DNA of 64,000 bases, taken from assembly GCA_025677825.1 (NCBI GenBank), contig JAIXMO010000077.1, positions 1 to 64,000 on the forward strand, in the 5' to 3' direction. Each line of letters opens with the position of its first letter. Positions within the stretch are counted from its first letter, which is position 1. The stretch is from Helicostylum pulchrum. Taxonomy: Eukaryota; Mucoromycota; Mucoromycetes; Mucorales; Mucoraceae. The translations under genes were made by a program, and so were the position numbers. The notes under the pieces were generated by a model that was not told the DNA's origin, searched no databases, and saw only the letters and a list, made by a program, of their open reading frames with translations. Positions 32,731 to 45,967 of this stretch are shown here, in pieces.

Positions 32731-35700
32731 CTATTTTACTTGTTGAAAGATATTTCTGCCGTATACATCTTCAACTTTAATAACTTGAGCCGGATGGCCC
32801 GTAAGGAAAAAGGAACGAGCAATTTCTTGACTCTTTGTACACGAACTTACAATAACATGATTTGAAGTATTGGGGTCGAAGAGCGGTACAATATATTTTA
32901 ATAAAATTTGAATTATATCTTCCATTGTCACATCCTAAAATATTTTGTTAATGGGGACACATTGTGGGGGGTTATTTCCAAAAAAAATTTTTTTTTTACC
33001 TGAACAGCTTTGAAAAAATCAAGTTTTTGTCTTTTACTCTGTCGTAATACTTTACTGATAAATGATTGTGCAGCAGCTAATTCTCTTGTGTTTTCACAAT
33101 CAGCAATATCGAATATAACACTGCTTTTAGCCCCCTCTAAAGCATACGCATCAAACTGTATTTCGCCTTTAGCTAATTGATATGTAGCGTTTTTGACGTG
33201 CTCAAACGCACTCAGTATATTTGTCGAGCGAAGTATACACAGTGATATTAGGCCGGCTTCTGTCAAATTAGATAACCAGCATTTATAAGCAAGTCCCAGA
33301 CCTCGAACAATACGCGTGTAGACACCTTCCATCGCGTGTAACATCTCCATAAGAACTAGTAACGGAGGAATTTCAGGAGAGTCAAAATCACAAGGGCCCT
33401 TTGCGGAATGAATAGAAAAGGAACTTTCTGTGGATGGTAATATTACAACCGTAGTCTAAAATAGATTAGGTTAGTATTTATTTTATAGCGCCATCATCAA
33501 AGAAACTTTACACAGTGACCAGGTCTTTGGCCAAACAAACCAAATACATCTTTGGACCTAATGACAGGTGGTAGTGATTTAAATTTACCCTACAAGAGCA
33601 AATGAAAACTAACTGTTATTGTGATTGTTACAAATGTGTGTGTGTGATCAGTTCCGCTTTCTGTTTTAAAAAAAAAGTTACCTGACAGCGTTTCCAAGAT
33701 CTAAATACGCTCCTGGGTTTTTTAAGATTTAATACGTTTCCCATAACATGGACCCGTAAATTCTCACCTCGACATACTATAAAAAAAAAAATTAGCTGGG
33801 TATATAAGAAGTGGGTTTATATAAAATGGCTTCTTACGTATTGATCTAAAATCATTCATATCTTGAATTACTTGATCAGGATTGTTTCTCAAGTTTTCCA
33901 AGACGCGAGGAAGGAAAGTATCTTGATATAAGTAACTACAGGCGGCTTCTGTTGATTTAGTAATATCGGTGTGAATAGCTCGAATAGTCCAATCAGTCAC
34001 TAGTTTTCCACTTCGTTTTGCTTGAGGGATATCGTTTAGTGTTTTATTTACTGCAACAACTAGTCTAAAACATAATACACGTTTAAACACAAATAAATTA
34101 TTGTTATTGTTTTTTTTTTACCTATCATGGGTGAATTGAATATTCCACATTAAATGCTGTAACCAGTGTACACCAGCGGCATATTTCTTGGCCTAATAAA
34201 AAAAAAAAAATCTATTAGAGAAAAAACAAATATTGGAATTGTTTGTATCTAGTGTACCTCAACTTTAATTGTAACGACAATGTATTCACGGAAAGAAGCT
34301 TGATAACCCAATGAAGCATCATAAGAAATGATATCCAAATCTAACTTTTGAATAACATCATCGTGATTAATGTGGTTTCCATCGTCAATACGAATAGGGG
34401 AAGAGAAAATGGTGTCCATATACATTCTACCATAAGGTCTTAAATGAGAAGGCATAGAAGATGTGTTCATATAAACCGATATAGTTACAAAAGCAGAAGA
34501 AATATCTACATATTTTCATTTTTTTTTTTTAGTTTTATGAAACGTTCTACTCGTATATATATATATATATATATATATTTTGCTACTTACGATCGTATTG
34601 AATAAAGTAAGGAATATCCTTCACATGACCATCTCTATTGACATGTGCTTGAACAGGATTTACAGGCAACGGTGTTGTACTCCGATAATATGGATTGATA
34701 GCACTCAGTACCTCAATAGAGGATATACTGGATACACTAGGTATAGGAAAGCCTTCCATGATTCTAGATGGTATTTGAGCTTCGTTCATGCGATTGGCAT
34801 GATCCAACTTTGCAGCTAATATCTTTAAACCTTCTTCACCGAGCATTGCTCGTTGATTTTCAGTTCTTTTTCTTTCATCAAGTATTAAATCTGTTGAAAG
34901 TGATTGTGATGGTTTGCCAATTAATGCAGTATGACATGTATCGATATAAGTTCTACAAAAGATATTTAGAATAATAATAATATTTTGTATACATATAAAA
35001 TTACTTTACTGCTTTAAAAGTTGTAACCAATCTTCTTTTGTAAAATCAACTAGGATATCTAAATATTTTGCTTGTTGTAAAGCATTTACAAAATCATCAC
35101 TACCCAAGTCTCCATAAAGACAAGCTACAAAGGGAAGACAGAAAAAAAAAAAGGATTATAAGGTAAATGTTTTAACAACAGTGTAACTCGGATAAGTACC
35201 TGTGATTGCGGGTAAAGCTACCATATATGTAGCACGAGTTTCATATTCATCAAGAAACTATATAACACAAATACGGAGGTTATTTGTCAAACCCCAAAAT
35301 AATAATAATAATAATAACGGTACCTTTTGTTTTTCCTTTCTAATTAAAGCTATCATTCTCTTCATATCAATGGATTGGGTATTTAGTAAATGATGTAATA
35401 CCGAAACTAATTTTGGTACGATTTGATCTGCTTTATCCAATGGGACATTTTGAAAGCTTGCAGTGATCGCCATTCTACTTCTTTCAGCAATTCTAAAATC
35501 CAATTCGGTACAGTAGGGGTCATTTCTTTCGACAAAGACTTTTTTCAAGGGAGCGATAGGAGTATCACTGAGGTAGATATTCAACATGTGAATTGCCTGT
35601 ATTTGTAAAAATGCGTTCCATTCGGGACCTAACCAAGTGACAGACACTTCACCCATACTACTGTTTTCTTCACCAGGAAAATAGATTGTTTCAATATGAT

Positions 35701-36127
35701 TCGATTGTAAATCCGGGATATGCGGTGTAGGCATCCAAGGCTTTTTGATGGCGCTTGGTAATAATGTGAAATGATGTCTGTCCAAGATTGCTTTATCGAT
35801 TTGTTCTAGCGTCGATAAAAGATGAACTTGATCTAGTTTACCAGTAATAACAATAACTAAATTATCGGGTTTATAAAACTGACTGTGGTACTGTCGGACT
35901 AATATTGAAGGGATAAAGAGAGTTGGGTTATTTTTTGTTTATTATGATTATTTATTGTTATTTACTTGATTCAATTTTTAAACTTCTCAAGTTTTCCATT
36001 AAACCGCCCGCTTCGTTTTGATAACCACTTTCTTTTGGATAAATCAAATGTTGTAATTTACGTTGCATTCTATCATTGATTGAATTTTCGCGTGCTTGCA
36101 TTTCACAATATACAACCTATAATATTT

Positions 36128-36162
<35 letters not shown>

Positions 36163-37072
36163 TTTTATACATGTAAAACAATAACAATAAATAAATAAAA
36201 TGCTAAACTTACACCTAAATAATCAAGGGGTAAGGATAGTTAAAAAAGTATAAAATTAGCCTCAATCAAAAAAAAATAATTGTGTGTGTAATGTTATACA
36301 CGTACCAGCATCCTCTCCGTTTTGATCGATATGATGAACTTCGGTATAGAAACCTTCATCCGTTAAAGTAGGAAATAAAATATGATCTACATAAACAGGT
36401 AAAAGCTGTAAAAATCCGTCGCTTCCGGCTGTCGTAATTGCTAAATGAAGAAAATTAATCAGTAAAAAAAAAAAAAAAGTAGTAAAATATATGTGTACTA
36501 CTTACTATAACAAGTGTGGTCGATATCAGTCCACGCGTTGGTTCCGGGAGCATAAGCTCTTGGAGCAAGAGAATCAAGTGCACCCTAAATCAAAAAAAAA
36601 AATGGTTACTAAACTGGCAGCAGCCACAGGATTTGATTGTATATACTTTATATGGATATTTCTCACTCCCGAGAAATACAAGACTAGCAAATTGGATTAG
36701 GAACATAAATGTTATATCTTTTTATTATTATTATAAACTTACTGTTCAAGTGTATGTGGACAGCCATCATCGTTCATAACTTGATTAAAAAAAGAGATTA
36801 ATTCAATTTGTTTCATCACCAAAAAAATAAATAGTATATACCTTTGGTAGCTAAAGCTAGAAATCCACTTACAAGAGGGCCTACAATATAAAAAAGTTCA
36901 GCAACACTGCTTACAAACGAGAAGATATATTACACATTTTACCTTCTACGTCAGCGTGAACAGCTGTTAAACCTGTTTTTGAACTTTTATATCTTTTTAC
37001 TTGAATTGTTTCACATGGATCCACTGAAAACTGACTAAAACTGATGAAATCGTCTGTAACTGTTGGTGTCAT
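32731..37072 (-). CDS. M16-family (insulinase-like, Sdd3/YOL098C type) metallopeptidase
   Basis: Many exons; the assembled protein is about 1030 residues, close to yeast YOL098C (1037). Early exons are 37072-36943 and others ending at 36306, then a 2-nt microexon at 36213-36214 and an exon starting at 36116. The N-terminal domain carries the inverted zinc motif HxxEH (CPHTLEH, split across two exons) and downstream GVVYCEMQARE, whose Glu region is the usual third ligand area. Three further M16-like domains follow, ending FQQVK. M16 enzymes of this type form a two-halved chamber that degrades peptides, probably in the cytosol; the substrate is not predicted. It is divergent from the Tps2 gene. 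Exon edges in the middle are less certain than the overall call. Confidence 0.85.
36213..36214 (-). other. Predicted 2-nt microexon (GT) in the M16 gene
   Basis: On the minus strand ATTTAG-GT-GTAAGT lies between the donor after 36306 and the acceptor before 36116. The preceding exon ends GAT GCT G and the next begins GTT GTA TAT TGT. Only inserting GT gives the conserved GEDAGVVYCEM reading; direct joining gives a stop within five codons. Confidence 0.6.
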
Positions 37073-37680
37073 TTCTTCTTTTAATTTTACTAGCCCTTAA
37101 AAAAAACAAAGAAGAAAGAAAGAAACGAAAAAGATAAAAAAAAAAAAGGGGTAGAAATATATACAATTTAAAAAAAATGGTGTCAAAATATAGGCGTGAT
37201 GCAAAGTTTCAAAATTGTCAAAACATTCATTTTTTTAAACTCATCGTTTTCCTCCTTTTTGTCTCTGTTTGTTTATAAGCACAATTAAAATATAATCGTA
37301 TATCTCACAAGGTGAATAGTTTCTTGTTGCGCGTATTACTGTCAATCAAGAGCGGCAAAAAAAAAAAAAAAAAAAAAAACTATCACTTGTATAATTTGTT
37401 TTATGCGTTTTTTTATTTTCGTATTCCGGGAAAAGAAAAAGCTGTTATAATTTGTGACACCCATCTATCAGTATTTTGAAGTATAAGGCAGTTAACTCGA
37501 AATATATTTTTCTTTTTGATACCACTTATATTCCGTATTAATAAAAATATATATATATATGCTTTATTGTGACGGCGAAGTTTTACAATTGGGGTTTAAG
37601 CTTCAATGCAAGGGATTTTAATTTTCATTTCTTTCTCTTTTTCACTCACACACATACAACAAAATATTAAAAAAAAAAAA
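37073..37680. promoter_or_regulatory. Shared divergent promoter region of M16 peptidase and Tps2
   Basis: 608 bp between two divergent start codons. It includes a 21-A run near 37360 and an (AT)n tract near 37548. No CCCCT stress elements stand out. The tight divergent arrangement makes shared regulation possible but unproven. Confidence 0.4.
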
Positions 37681-40614
37681 ATGTCAATTGATACTAGTCA
37701 ATTAAAATCGATTTTTCACTACGAAGAACCCAGCGAAAAGCTAACTGGAAAAGTGATTAACGTTGTAAACCAAATCCCGTACAACTGTTCACTTACTCGC
37801 CACCAAGAAAAAGAAAATCTGATTGAAAAATTAGGAATAAACCAAGCTAATCTTTTAGATGCTACACCAATTTCGCATATTGAAAGAAGAAGACGTTCTA
37901 CCATCGCAGGGCTCGGTCAGACAAACATTTGGAAATTGTCAAATCGCAGAGGCCATTCGGCAATGTATGCCGCTCTCGATTCACTTAAAAAGGATTACCG
38001 AACCCTTTATATTGGTGGTACAGGTGCTATTTCCACTGAATCCAAGTTGCCCGTTGAAACCAATACTTTAACCCTGGGAGAAAAACTTTCCTTGACTCAT
38101 CTATTAAGATTGAGCCATGATATGGTCCCCATTTTCATAGATGATAAATTATCCTTTGGTCATTACGAAGGGTATAGTAAACAAGGTAAACTATTATATA
38201 AAAACATAGTTTGGTGCTACACACCAAACGGGATTTACCTTATTTAGGTTAACCGGTTTTTTTTTTTTTTTTTTTTTTTCGCTTGATAGTTCTTTGGCCA
38301 TTAATGCATTATTTAATGTGGCCGGATACTGTGGATGAACTTGCTTTTTGGCATGACTATGTTAAAGTAAATGAGATATATGCAAACGAAGTGATTAAAA
38401 ACTACGAAGAAGGAGATATTAGTAAGTTAAGCTTTTTTTTTTAATTACACTTGTAATACGACGTGTTTTTCTTACAAAAAAAAAAAAAAAAAAAAAAAAA
38501 AACTTGATTTCTATATAGTTTGGGTACACGATTATCATCTAATGCTTGTTCCACAAATAATTCGTGCTTCTTTACCTAATGCTCCTATCGGTTTATTCGT
38601 CCATACACCCTTTCCAAGTTCTGAAATCTTTCGTTGTCTTCCTCGTAAGTATTATAGATTCATCATCATGACATCATATCTTACACATTATATATTTAGA
38701 TCGTAAGGAAGTATTGGACGGTATTTTGGGAGCAAACGTAATAGGATTCCAAACCTATAACTACGCGCGCCATTTTGCATCCAACTGTACACGTATTTTA
38801 GGCTTTGAATACACACCTTCCGGTATTATCGGTAACGGCAACCTGATTCAAATTGGTATCTACCCTATTGGTATTGACGTTGAACGCACCCGAGACCATT
38901 GCCACCGCCCCGGTGTAGCTCCTAAAGCCCAAGCCATCCGTGAACGATACGCCGGGAAGAAAATCATTGTCGGAAGAGACAAATTAGATCCGGTCAAGGG
39001 CGTTCTTCAAAAACTAGAGGCCTTTGAAATCTTTTTAAACGATTTCCCAGAATGGCATCAAAAAGTTGTGCTGATTCAAGTCACTTCACCAGGTGTATTG
39101 AATTCTCCAGAACTGGAAAAAAAGGCATCTGAATTAGTGAGTCGTATCAATAGTAAATACGGTTCGTTAGAATTTACACCTGCGAATTTTTTCAATCAGC
39201 ATATTGATCGTGATGAGTACTATGCGTTGCTTCAGGTTGCGGATATCGGCTTAGTCACACCTGTCATTGATGGCATGAATACGTCCAGTTTTGAGTACAT
39301 TGTTGCACAAGAAGAACATCACAGTCCACTCATCTTATCGGAATTTACGGGGACCGCTAGTAGTATGGGTGATGCTGTCATTGTGAATCCCTGGGACTTT
39401 TCTGAAGTAGCTCGTGCAATTGCTGAATGTTTATCAATGACCGAAGAAGAAAAACGAATGAAATATCAGGTATGTCACACATCTTTTTTTTGTAACCTTG
39501 GTTTTTATTAAGTGGGATTTTTTTTATTTGTATAGCAACTTCACAAGTTTGTTACTTCACATACAGCTAGTTACTGGGCTAAATCTTTAGTCAAAGGGTT
39601 AATCAATATTCCTAAAAACATTTGGGCAACTACTGTTCCACTTGATGTTTCAAGAGTAAAGACAGAGTTTTCAAGTAGTCGTAAACGCGCCTTTTTCTTT
39701 GATTATGATGTAAGTTTTTGTTTTTTATTTTTTCTTTTGTTTCCAAATTTTTAACTTATTTTTTTTTTTTAAAAAAAAGGGTACTTTGGCTCCAATTTGT
39801 ACTGATCCGGAATTAGCCAAGCCTTCTAATGAAATATTGACTATCTTGACAAAACTTGCACAAGATCCTAATAATATTGTTTGGGTTATTTCCGGTAGAG
39901 CACAAGTAAGTTTTTAGTTATTTAAATGCCAAGTACTCTAACTTAACATATATAAAATAGAAATATTTAGAGGGTTGGTTGGGTCATATTCCTAATATTG
40001 GATTATCTAGTGAACACGGATGCTTTATTCGCGACCCTAATAGTAAGATATGGGTAAACATGCTTGATAATGTCGACATGTCATGGAAAGACGACGTAAA
40101 GGAAATCTTTGAATACTATACTGAGAGGACTCCCGGTAGTTTCATCGAAGAAAAAGAATGCACTTTAACATGGCATTATCGTAAAGCAGATCCCAAATAC
40201 GGGTAAAGTACTTGAATTTATACATATATTCTTTAAACTAACCCTATAATATTACTATATAGTGCCTTTCAAGCGATGGAAATGCAAAACCATCTGGGAC
40301 AGAATTTTGTTGGTAAATTACCAGTTGAATGCTTAACTGGTAAGATGACTGTTGAGATTCGTCCTAGTCTTATCAACAAAGGAGTGATTATTAAACGTGC
40401 ATTAACTCAAAATACTGAAATTGACTTTATCTTGTGTGCGGGCGATGATAAGACGGATGAAGACATGTTTCGTATTCTCGAAAGAATTGAATTGTGTGGT
40501 ATTGAATCAATCAAGTTTACCGTTATGGTGGGTTCGCCCGATAAAAAGACATTAGCTAATTGGAAAGTGGATTCTAGTAAAGATTTCGTTCATGTATTAC
40601 AACAACTTTACTGA
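37681..40614 (+). CDS. TPS2: Trehalose-6-phosphate phosphatase (Tps2 type, inactive TPS domain plus TPP domain)
   Basis: Eight exons, 37681-38185, 38290-38421, 38519-38644, 38700-39469, 39536-39709, 39780-39905, 39961-40202 and 40263-40614, encode 808 residues. The N-terminal GT20 domain has WVHDYHLMLVPQ and HTPFPSSEIFRCLP. Its sugar-nucleotide loop reads GRDKLDPVKG, where active synthases have an Arg (DRLDYxKG), and the N-terminal GGL loop is replaced by RRGHSAM. The C-terminal HAD phosphatase has DYDGTLAP (nucleophile Asp 567), SGR and GDDKTDEDMF. This matches Tps2, the phosphatase that makes trehalose from trehalose-6-phosphate in the Tps complex. Synthase activity is not expected. Confidence 0.9.
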
Positions 40615-40738
40615 TTTATAAAATAAATATTTTCTTTATTTGTGAAATGCAAGAGGAAGGGGGGGGGGGGATATGTAATTTTTTCTGCAGGTTTTTATAT
40701 TTGGACAATACAGAAATTGTTGGATGAAGGAACCCCAC

Positions 40739-40997
40739 TTATGGGTGTACAGGACAATGTTCTAAAAATAAATAAAAAAAAAAAGAGTTTAATTATTTAT
40801 ATTGATACCTAGAGAGAGAGAGAGGTCTATTATAAAACCTTACTTGTCATATGTACTTGAGATCCACACACCGCGCAAGAAGATCTACCAGCGTTTGTTG
40901 TGTTGGTATTCGGTGTGGAATCGATACTTGTTTCTTCATAAGTAGCGTGATATGAAAATTTAATGATGATAGTTGTTCTAATAGCAATTTGATTCAT
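40739..40997 (-). CDS. Small cysteine/histidine protein, 58 residues
   Basis: Two exons, 40997-40844 and 40761-40739; the junction A/AA keeps frame. The product starts MNQIAIRTTIIIKF and ends SCAVCGSQVHMTKHCPVHP. The C-x2-C...H...H-C-x2-H spacing could form a small zinc site, with most ligands supplied by the splice junction. It is convergent with Tps2 (125 bp between stops). I do not recognise a family. The clean splice sites (GTAAGG, TTTTTAG) and preserved cysteine pattern support a real gene. Confidence 0.45.
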
Positions 40998-41328
40998 TTT
41001 TAAAAAAGTGTATAATAATAATAATAATAATAAAAAAAAGGAAAAAAGATTTCCTTTCTCTCCCTTTTTATACAGGATTGACACACTTATCTAGATATCT
41101 ATCAAAGGAAATATGTAATATGCAATATAAAAATCGTGCTTTTTTGTTATTTTATGAGAAGCCGGTGGTAGTGTTACCATCATCCCTTATCGATGAACAA
41201 AAAAACAAAACAAAAGGAAAACGTTTTTAATATGGGATTCCTATCATTTTAGGTGCACGAATTATTCCGAAATAGACACACAATAGATAACTTTTTTATT
41301 ATTATTATTACTAAAAAGGGGTATTGAT
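40998..41328. other. Intergenic region between the small protein gene and Vps39
   Basis: 331 bp, AT-rich, with short ATT repeats near 41298-41312. No gene seen. Confidence 0.5.
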
Positions 41329-44300
41329 TTATAATATTTTCCATTGAGTTTGTTCAATTTTTTCTTTACAAGAGTAATGAACTACGACACCGTTTGGAAA
41401 TACGGCAAATACACTATCAATAAAACAAAATAATTTAGTAATTTTTTCTGGCAGTCTTATAATGTAACAAACCTATTTCCGATCCTCTTGTTGCACTGAG
41501 GACACATACGGTCATCTGTAATTTTGACAGCTCTTGACCTATAAAACATTAACTGCTCTTCCACCTGGATTTGTTCCGCCTTTAATAAATTCTTTACGAT
41601 TAAATCCATATTACGATTCTTGTTTGTTTCTCGAATGTATTTTTCAAAGAATGGGAATAACCCGTAGAGTTTTGTGGGAGTAGGCAAGATGGCTAATACC
41701 TCACTTGCATTGATATGCGAACCGTGATGAGCAAGTAAATCCAAAGCGGGTTCAATTAATGGTTTTTGATTATTGCTAGGTTGTAAGTAAACCTTTAATA
41801 AAGTCAAGTACATTTTTTCTCCTTTAACAGGATCTTCTTGATATACTTTTGTGCAGTATCTATAAAAAAGTTGGTGTAAATAATAAATAGTGATAGCGAA
41901 TATAAATAATTTACTCTTCTGCCATAACGTAATTTTTGAGTTTATAAACATAAATATCTAGTGCTTGGTCGTGCTGTCCAATACGACTCAGTAAGATTGC
42001 ACGTTCTTCGAATAAATCTATATAAACAAGAAATTAATATATTTGAGTGCTATCGCCCAAAAAAAAAAAAAAAAATACATACCATCTATGGGTAACCGAG
42101 ATAATATTTTTTCTGCTTTATAGTACGATGAATCCGTCAAGAAAGAAATAAGTCTAGATCTCAAATTTTTTTTTTTATCTTTATCGACTATCAAAATAAT
42201 AAAAAAAAAACGTATTAGCCTCTATTAAATTAAATAAACAATTACTTTACCTTTCTTATCAGAATGAATTTTGTCAAGATAAGCTATTACAAGCCTGTTA
42301 TGAAACTCGGGAGATTCATCATGCAAGTCTTCAATAATATATTCCAAATACTGTATAGCTAAATCACTGGAAATAGATTCCAAGTGTTGTAATACTTTAT
42401 CACGAGGAAACGTTTCTACTTCTGCTAAATCGTCGATAAAAATCTATTTTAAAAAAGAAGGAGAGGTCAATACTTTTTTTTTTGTAAAAGAGTCGTAATC
42501 TATTTTAAAAAATCTTACATCCATGCCATGTTTTGGATCCTTTTCCAAGACCCATCGTGAGTACTGTAATACAAGATCGAAATAATCCAATCCCAATCGT
42601 TGCAAGTAACGTATTGTTGGCAAAACCCCTCTTAAAGGTCCATCATTTTGTTTACCTAACCTATTTTTTTTTTAAAAAAAGTGTCAAAAATAAACTATAA
42701 TCTATTTGTCCATTCTATCTTACTTTTCTAATAAATCTAAAGCTTTTGCATGTAATCCTTTACAGTTATAAAGATCAACAAGCTCCTTGTATTTCTAAAA
42801 TAAGAAAATTATCGTCAAGTTTTTTTTTTGGTTTCACCTTGTAACACACCCCGATTTACCTTCTTATCCATTAGTATGTTTTCACATTCCTCTACATCAC
42901 AATGATTTTGAACACGAAGTAAAGGGCCCACAAGCGCGTCATTGGTCATCATATATGATTTTAAAAGCGACGTATCAACAAGAGTAGCTTGATACAACGT
43001 ATCATCTTCTTCCTCGACACTGACCGACTTATCCGAAGCTGCCTTTGTTGACGACTGATTTAAGCGTCTAGCTAATTTCTGACGCTTATCAGTCAGATAC
43101 CGAATTAAATAGCTGACAGCGTCACGAAGATTGAGACCGGTCAGGGGAACCGTCTCACTCTTTTTCAGGTGACTACCACTATGATGACTAGCCACTGTCG
43201 TTGCTTTACTCCGGATAGATGTTCTACTAGGGGGTCGATCAGGTTCCTCCAAATTATCTTTGCGTCGTTTTGTATGCGAAGACATAATACTAGACGTGTC
43301 GTCATCTTCGTCCTCGGCATGCATAGAGTTGGTCTTGGCCAAACTACCTGAAATCATTTCAGGGTAAAGACTAATGACTTGTGAGGGAGGTGTATCTAAT
43401 TCTTGAAACAGACCAAGTGCTGTATCGTATTCACCGCATCGGAATAAATCATGCGCATAAGCAGTGCGGATCGTGTTTAGTTTCTTTTCCTTATTTTCAA
43501 CAAGTACTGCGTCAATTTGGTCCAACAAACTGACCGCTTCTTTATACTCTTGCTTTTCTACTAATTGATCAATCTATAATCATCGTGTTACTTTTTGTTT
43601 TAATGATAAATAGTGTAGTTTTCTTACCTGAGAGGAGAAACTAAAAGGAGTTAAACGGTAGATTTGTGAGGTACTGGCAACATAGACTAATTTTCCTTGG
43701 TTTAAAAATCGAGCATTGGAAAGTTCAATTTGTTGTACGAGGGTTAATGTTTGAATATTTCGAACTTCAACGTGCTTGGGGAGAATAGCAATTACGTAGG
43801 GATAAGAGTAACCGATTTGCTCTGGAGTTCCTGACCATTCAATACCGACTTTACGAGTAGGGGTACCATCCAAGCCCAAAAATATACTTACATCTGGGTT
43901 AATGATAAAAAAGTTAGTGTCTTACTTTTTTTAAATGTGTAAGGTCAAAAAACTTTACGATCTCTAGCAAGCAGCATTTCGTTATTGGGTATTTTAGTAA
44001 TCATGGGTTTTCCACCTCGAGCACCAATCGACATATTATAAAGGTTGTTCAAGGCGCTCATAGGACCTGCTTCTGCTACACCAGATGGTGCGAACAATTC
44101 TGTTAACTGTCCTTTTTCTACATCCATCAACGCATACTCTGTTGAAAACCCAAGACAAATTTTAGTAGTACCAACCCAAGACATTGTTTTAATACGATCA
44201 GGGATATTTAATTCCTATTTTACAACAAAAAGTGTTATTTTTTTGCTTGCATACAAGTTAAATATATAAATATACCTTTGTTTCATAAAACTCTGTATCC

Positions 44301-44925
44301 TTCCATACAAATACCAACAACTTCTTTCTTACAGCTACAGCAAGTCGAGTAGTTAAAACCGGAATTTGTTCTTCAGGGCTCATTTCAACCATGGTTTGAA
44401 TAGCAAATAAATTAGCACCTTTTGTTTTTCCAAGTGCCATTCTTAATTCAAATGTACGCAAGTCATGAAGACTCACCAGGCCATCTATTTGTTTATTTAT
44501 TAGAGCAGGTGATTTCTACAACAACAACAACAACAAAACTGTACCTGAAAGCGAGACAAGCACGTCAATTTCTTTAATGATATCTAGTTGTTCAATAGGT
44601 CTTTTGGAGAATGTCTTGATGGTTTGTACAAGTGTTACTTCAGGTACTTCATTATCGTCAGCCACTAACATTGTAGGTTTAGTATATTTGCTCTTTTAAA
44701 ATAAGCATGGTTATTTTATTTACCAAGGGGTTCTTTGGTATCATATACTAAAAGTTGTCCAACACCTGTACCAATTAAAAGTCGATCGCCTTTAAAAAAA
44801 AAGATAAGTATTCTCACCTCATTAAAAAAAAAAAGAAAAAAAGAAAGGTAATTACCATGTGCAAAAATAGACTCTATACGAGTCAACCTGTCTACAACTG
44901 TAGTTACTTGAAAAGCATCGTGCAT
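41329..44925 (-). CDS. VPS39: HOPS subunit Vps39/Vam6
   Basis: Multi-exon gene from MHDAFQVTTVVDRL to SCKEKIEQTQWKIL, roughly 950-1000 residues. The N-terminal CNH/beta-propeller region includes RIESIFAHGDRLLIGTGVG, SLHDLRTFEL and KTMSWVGTTKICLGFSTEY. A long clathrin-type alpha-solenoid follows with a charged insert (HAEDEDDDTSS, HTKRRKDNLEEPDRPPS). Near the C-terminus are the Vps39 domain elements EERAILLSRIGQHDQALDIY and a RING-like MCPQCNKRIGN. Vps39 is the HOPS subunit that binds the vacuolar Rab7/Ypt7 and also forms vacuole-mitochondrion contacts in yeast. The start was set at the ATG at 44925; no upstream exon is evident. Confidence 0.9.
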
Positions 44926-45294
44926 TTTCACTCAGTTATTAAAAAAGTGACAAGAAAAAAAAATAAAAAAAGAGAAAGAAAAAAAATAAGCGGAGCTAAG
45001 CGACTTTAGAGTTTCACAACATGTAAGAGACGTCATGAGTGGTATTGGGGTTTTCCAAGAGTTGATGGTGTTTGTGATCCGTACCGCAACAAGTATTCTA
45101 TCACAAATAAATATAATCAGGGAAATAATATTTTCTTGACCAAGATATAGTTTGTTAAAATGTTTGAGAGTAGAAAAATAGTTTACCAGCTTAAACACAT
45201 AATTTCACGGTCGATTAAGCGTTACGCATGAATCTTTTTTTTTCCCGCTCGAGAAAAAGATACTTGAAACAATAGCGCGCGCGGTCTTTGGTCT

Positions 45295-45341
<47 letters not shown>

Positions 45342-45934
45342 AAAAAAGATGATGAAAAGGTACGCTTGAAAAAAAAAAAAATTTTTTTTTTCTGCAAAAC
45401 TCTATACTTGTCAGATACTTTTGCTAAGAAGGATCTTTTTTAGAGTCTTTGGCGACGTACGTATCTCCTTGATTAATACTGATGCTAACACTGGCATCAT
45501 TGATTCTGCTGATAATCTCATTACTCCTTATCGTATATTAATTATTAAGGATCGTTCCATTGTTTGATAATTTTCTATTTATGATTTGTTTGGTGATAAC
45601 ATACCAGTATTTTTTAAAAGAAATCATAACTACAATGTATTTCTTTTTAAAATCAAAGATATACTGTTGTACTAGCTCGGTACTTGCTGATCATTTATAA
45701 TTATAGCACAACACACAATGAATTGGTCTGCTGCAATAAGACGATCTGGTGCAAGGAGGAAAATCAATCGTTTTTAACGATAAAATTCCCTCTATCATGT
45801 TATTGGCTGTTGAGGGTTAATTTTCTAATAGGTATTTCCCCCGCCTACATAAAAAAAAACGCTAAATAAAAAGTAAAGAAAGAGAAGAGAGAGAGATCAT
45901 AAATTAAAAATGAACACGTGCTACGTGTAAAAAC

Positions 45935-45967
<33 letters not shown>

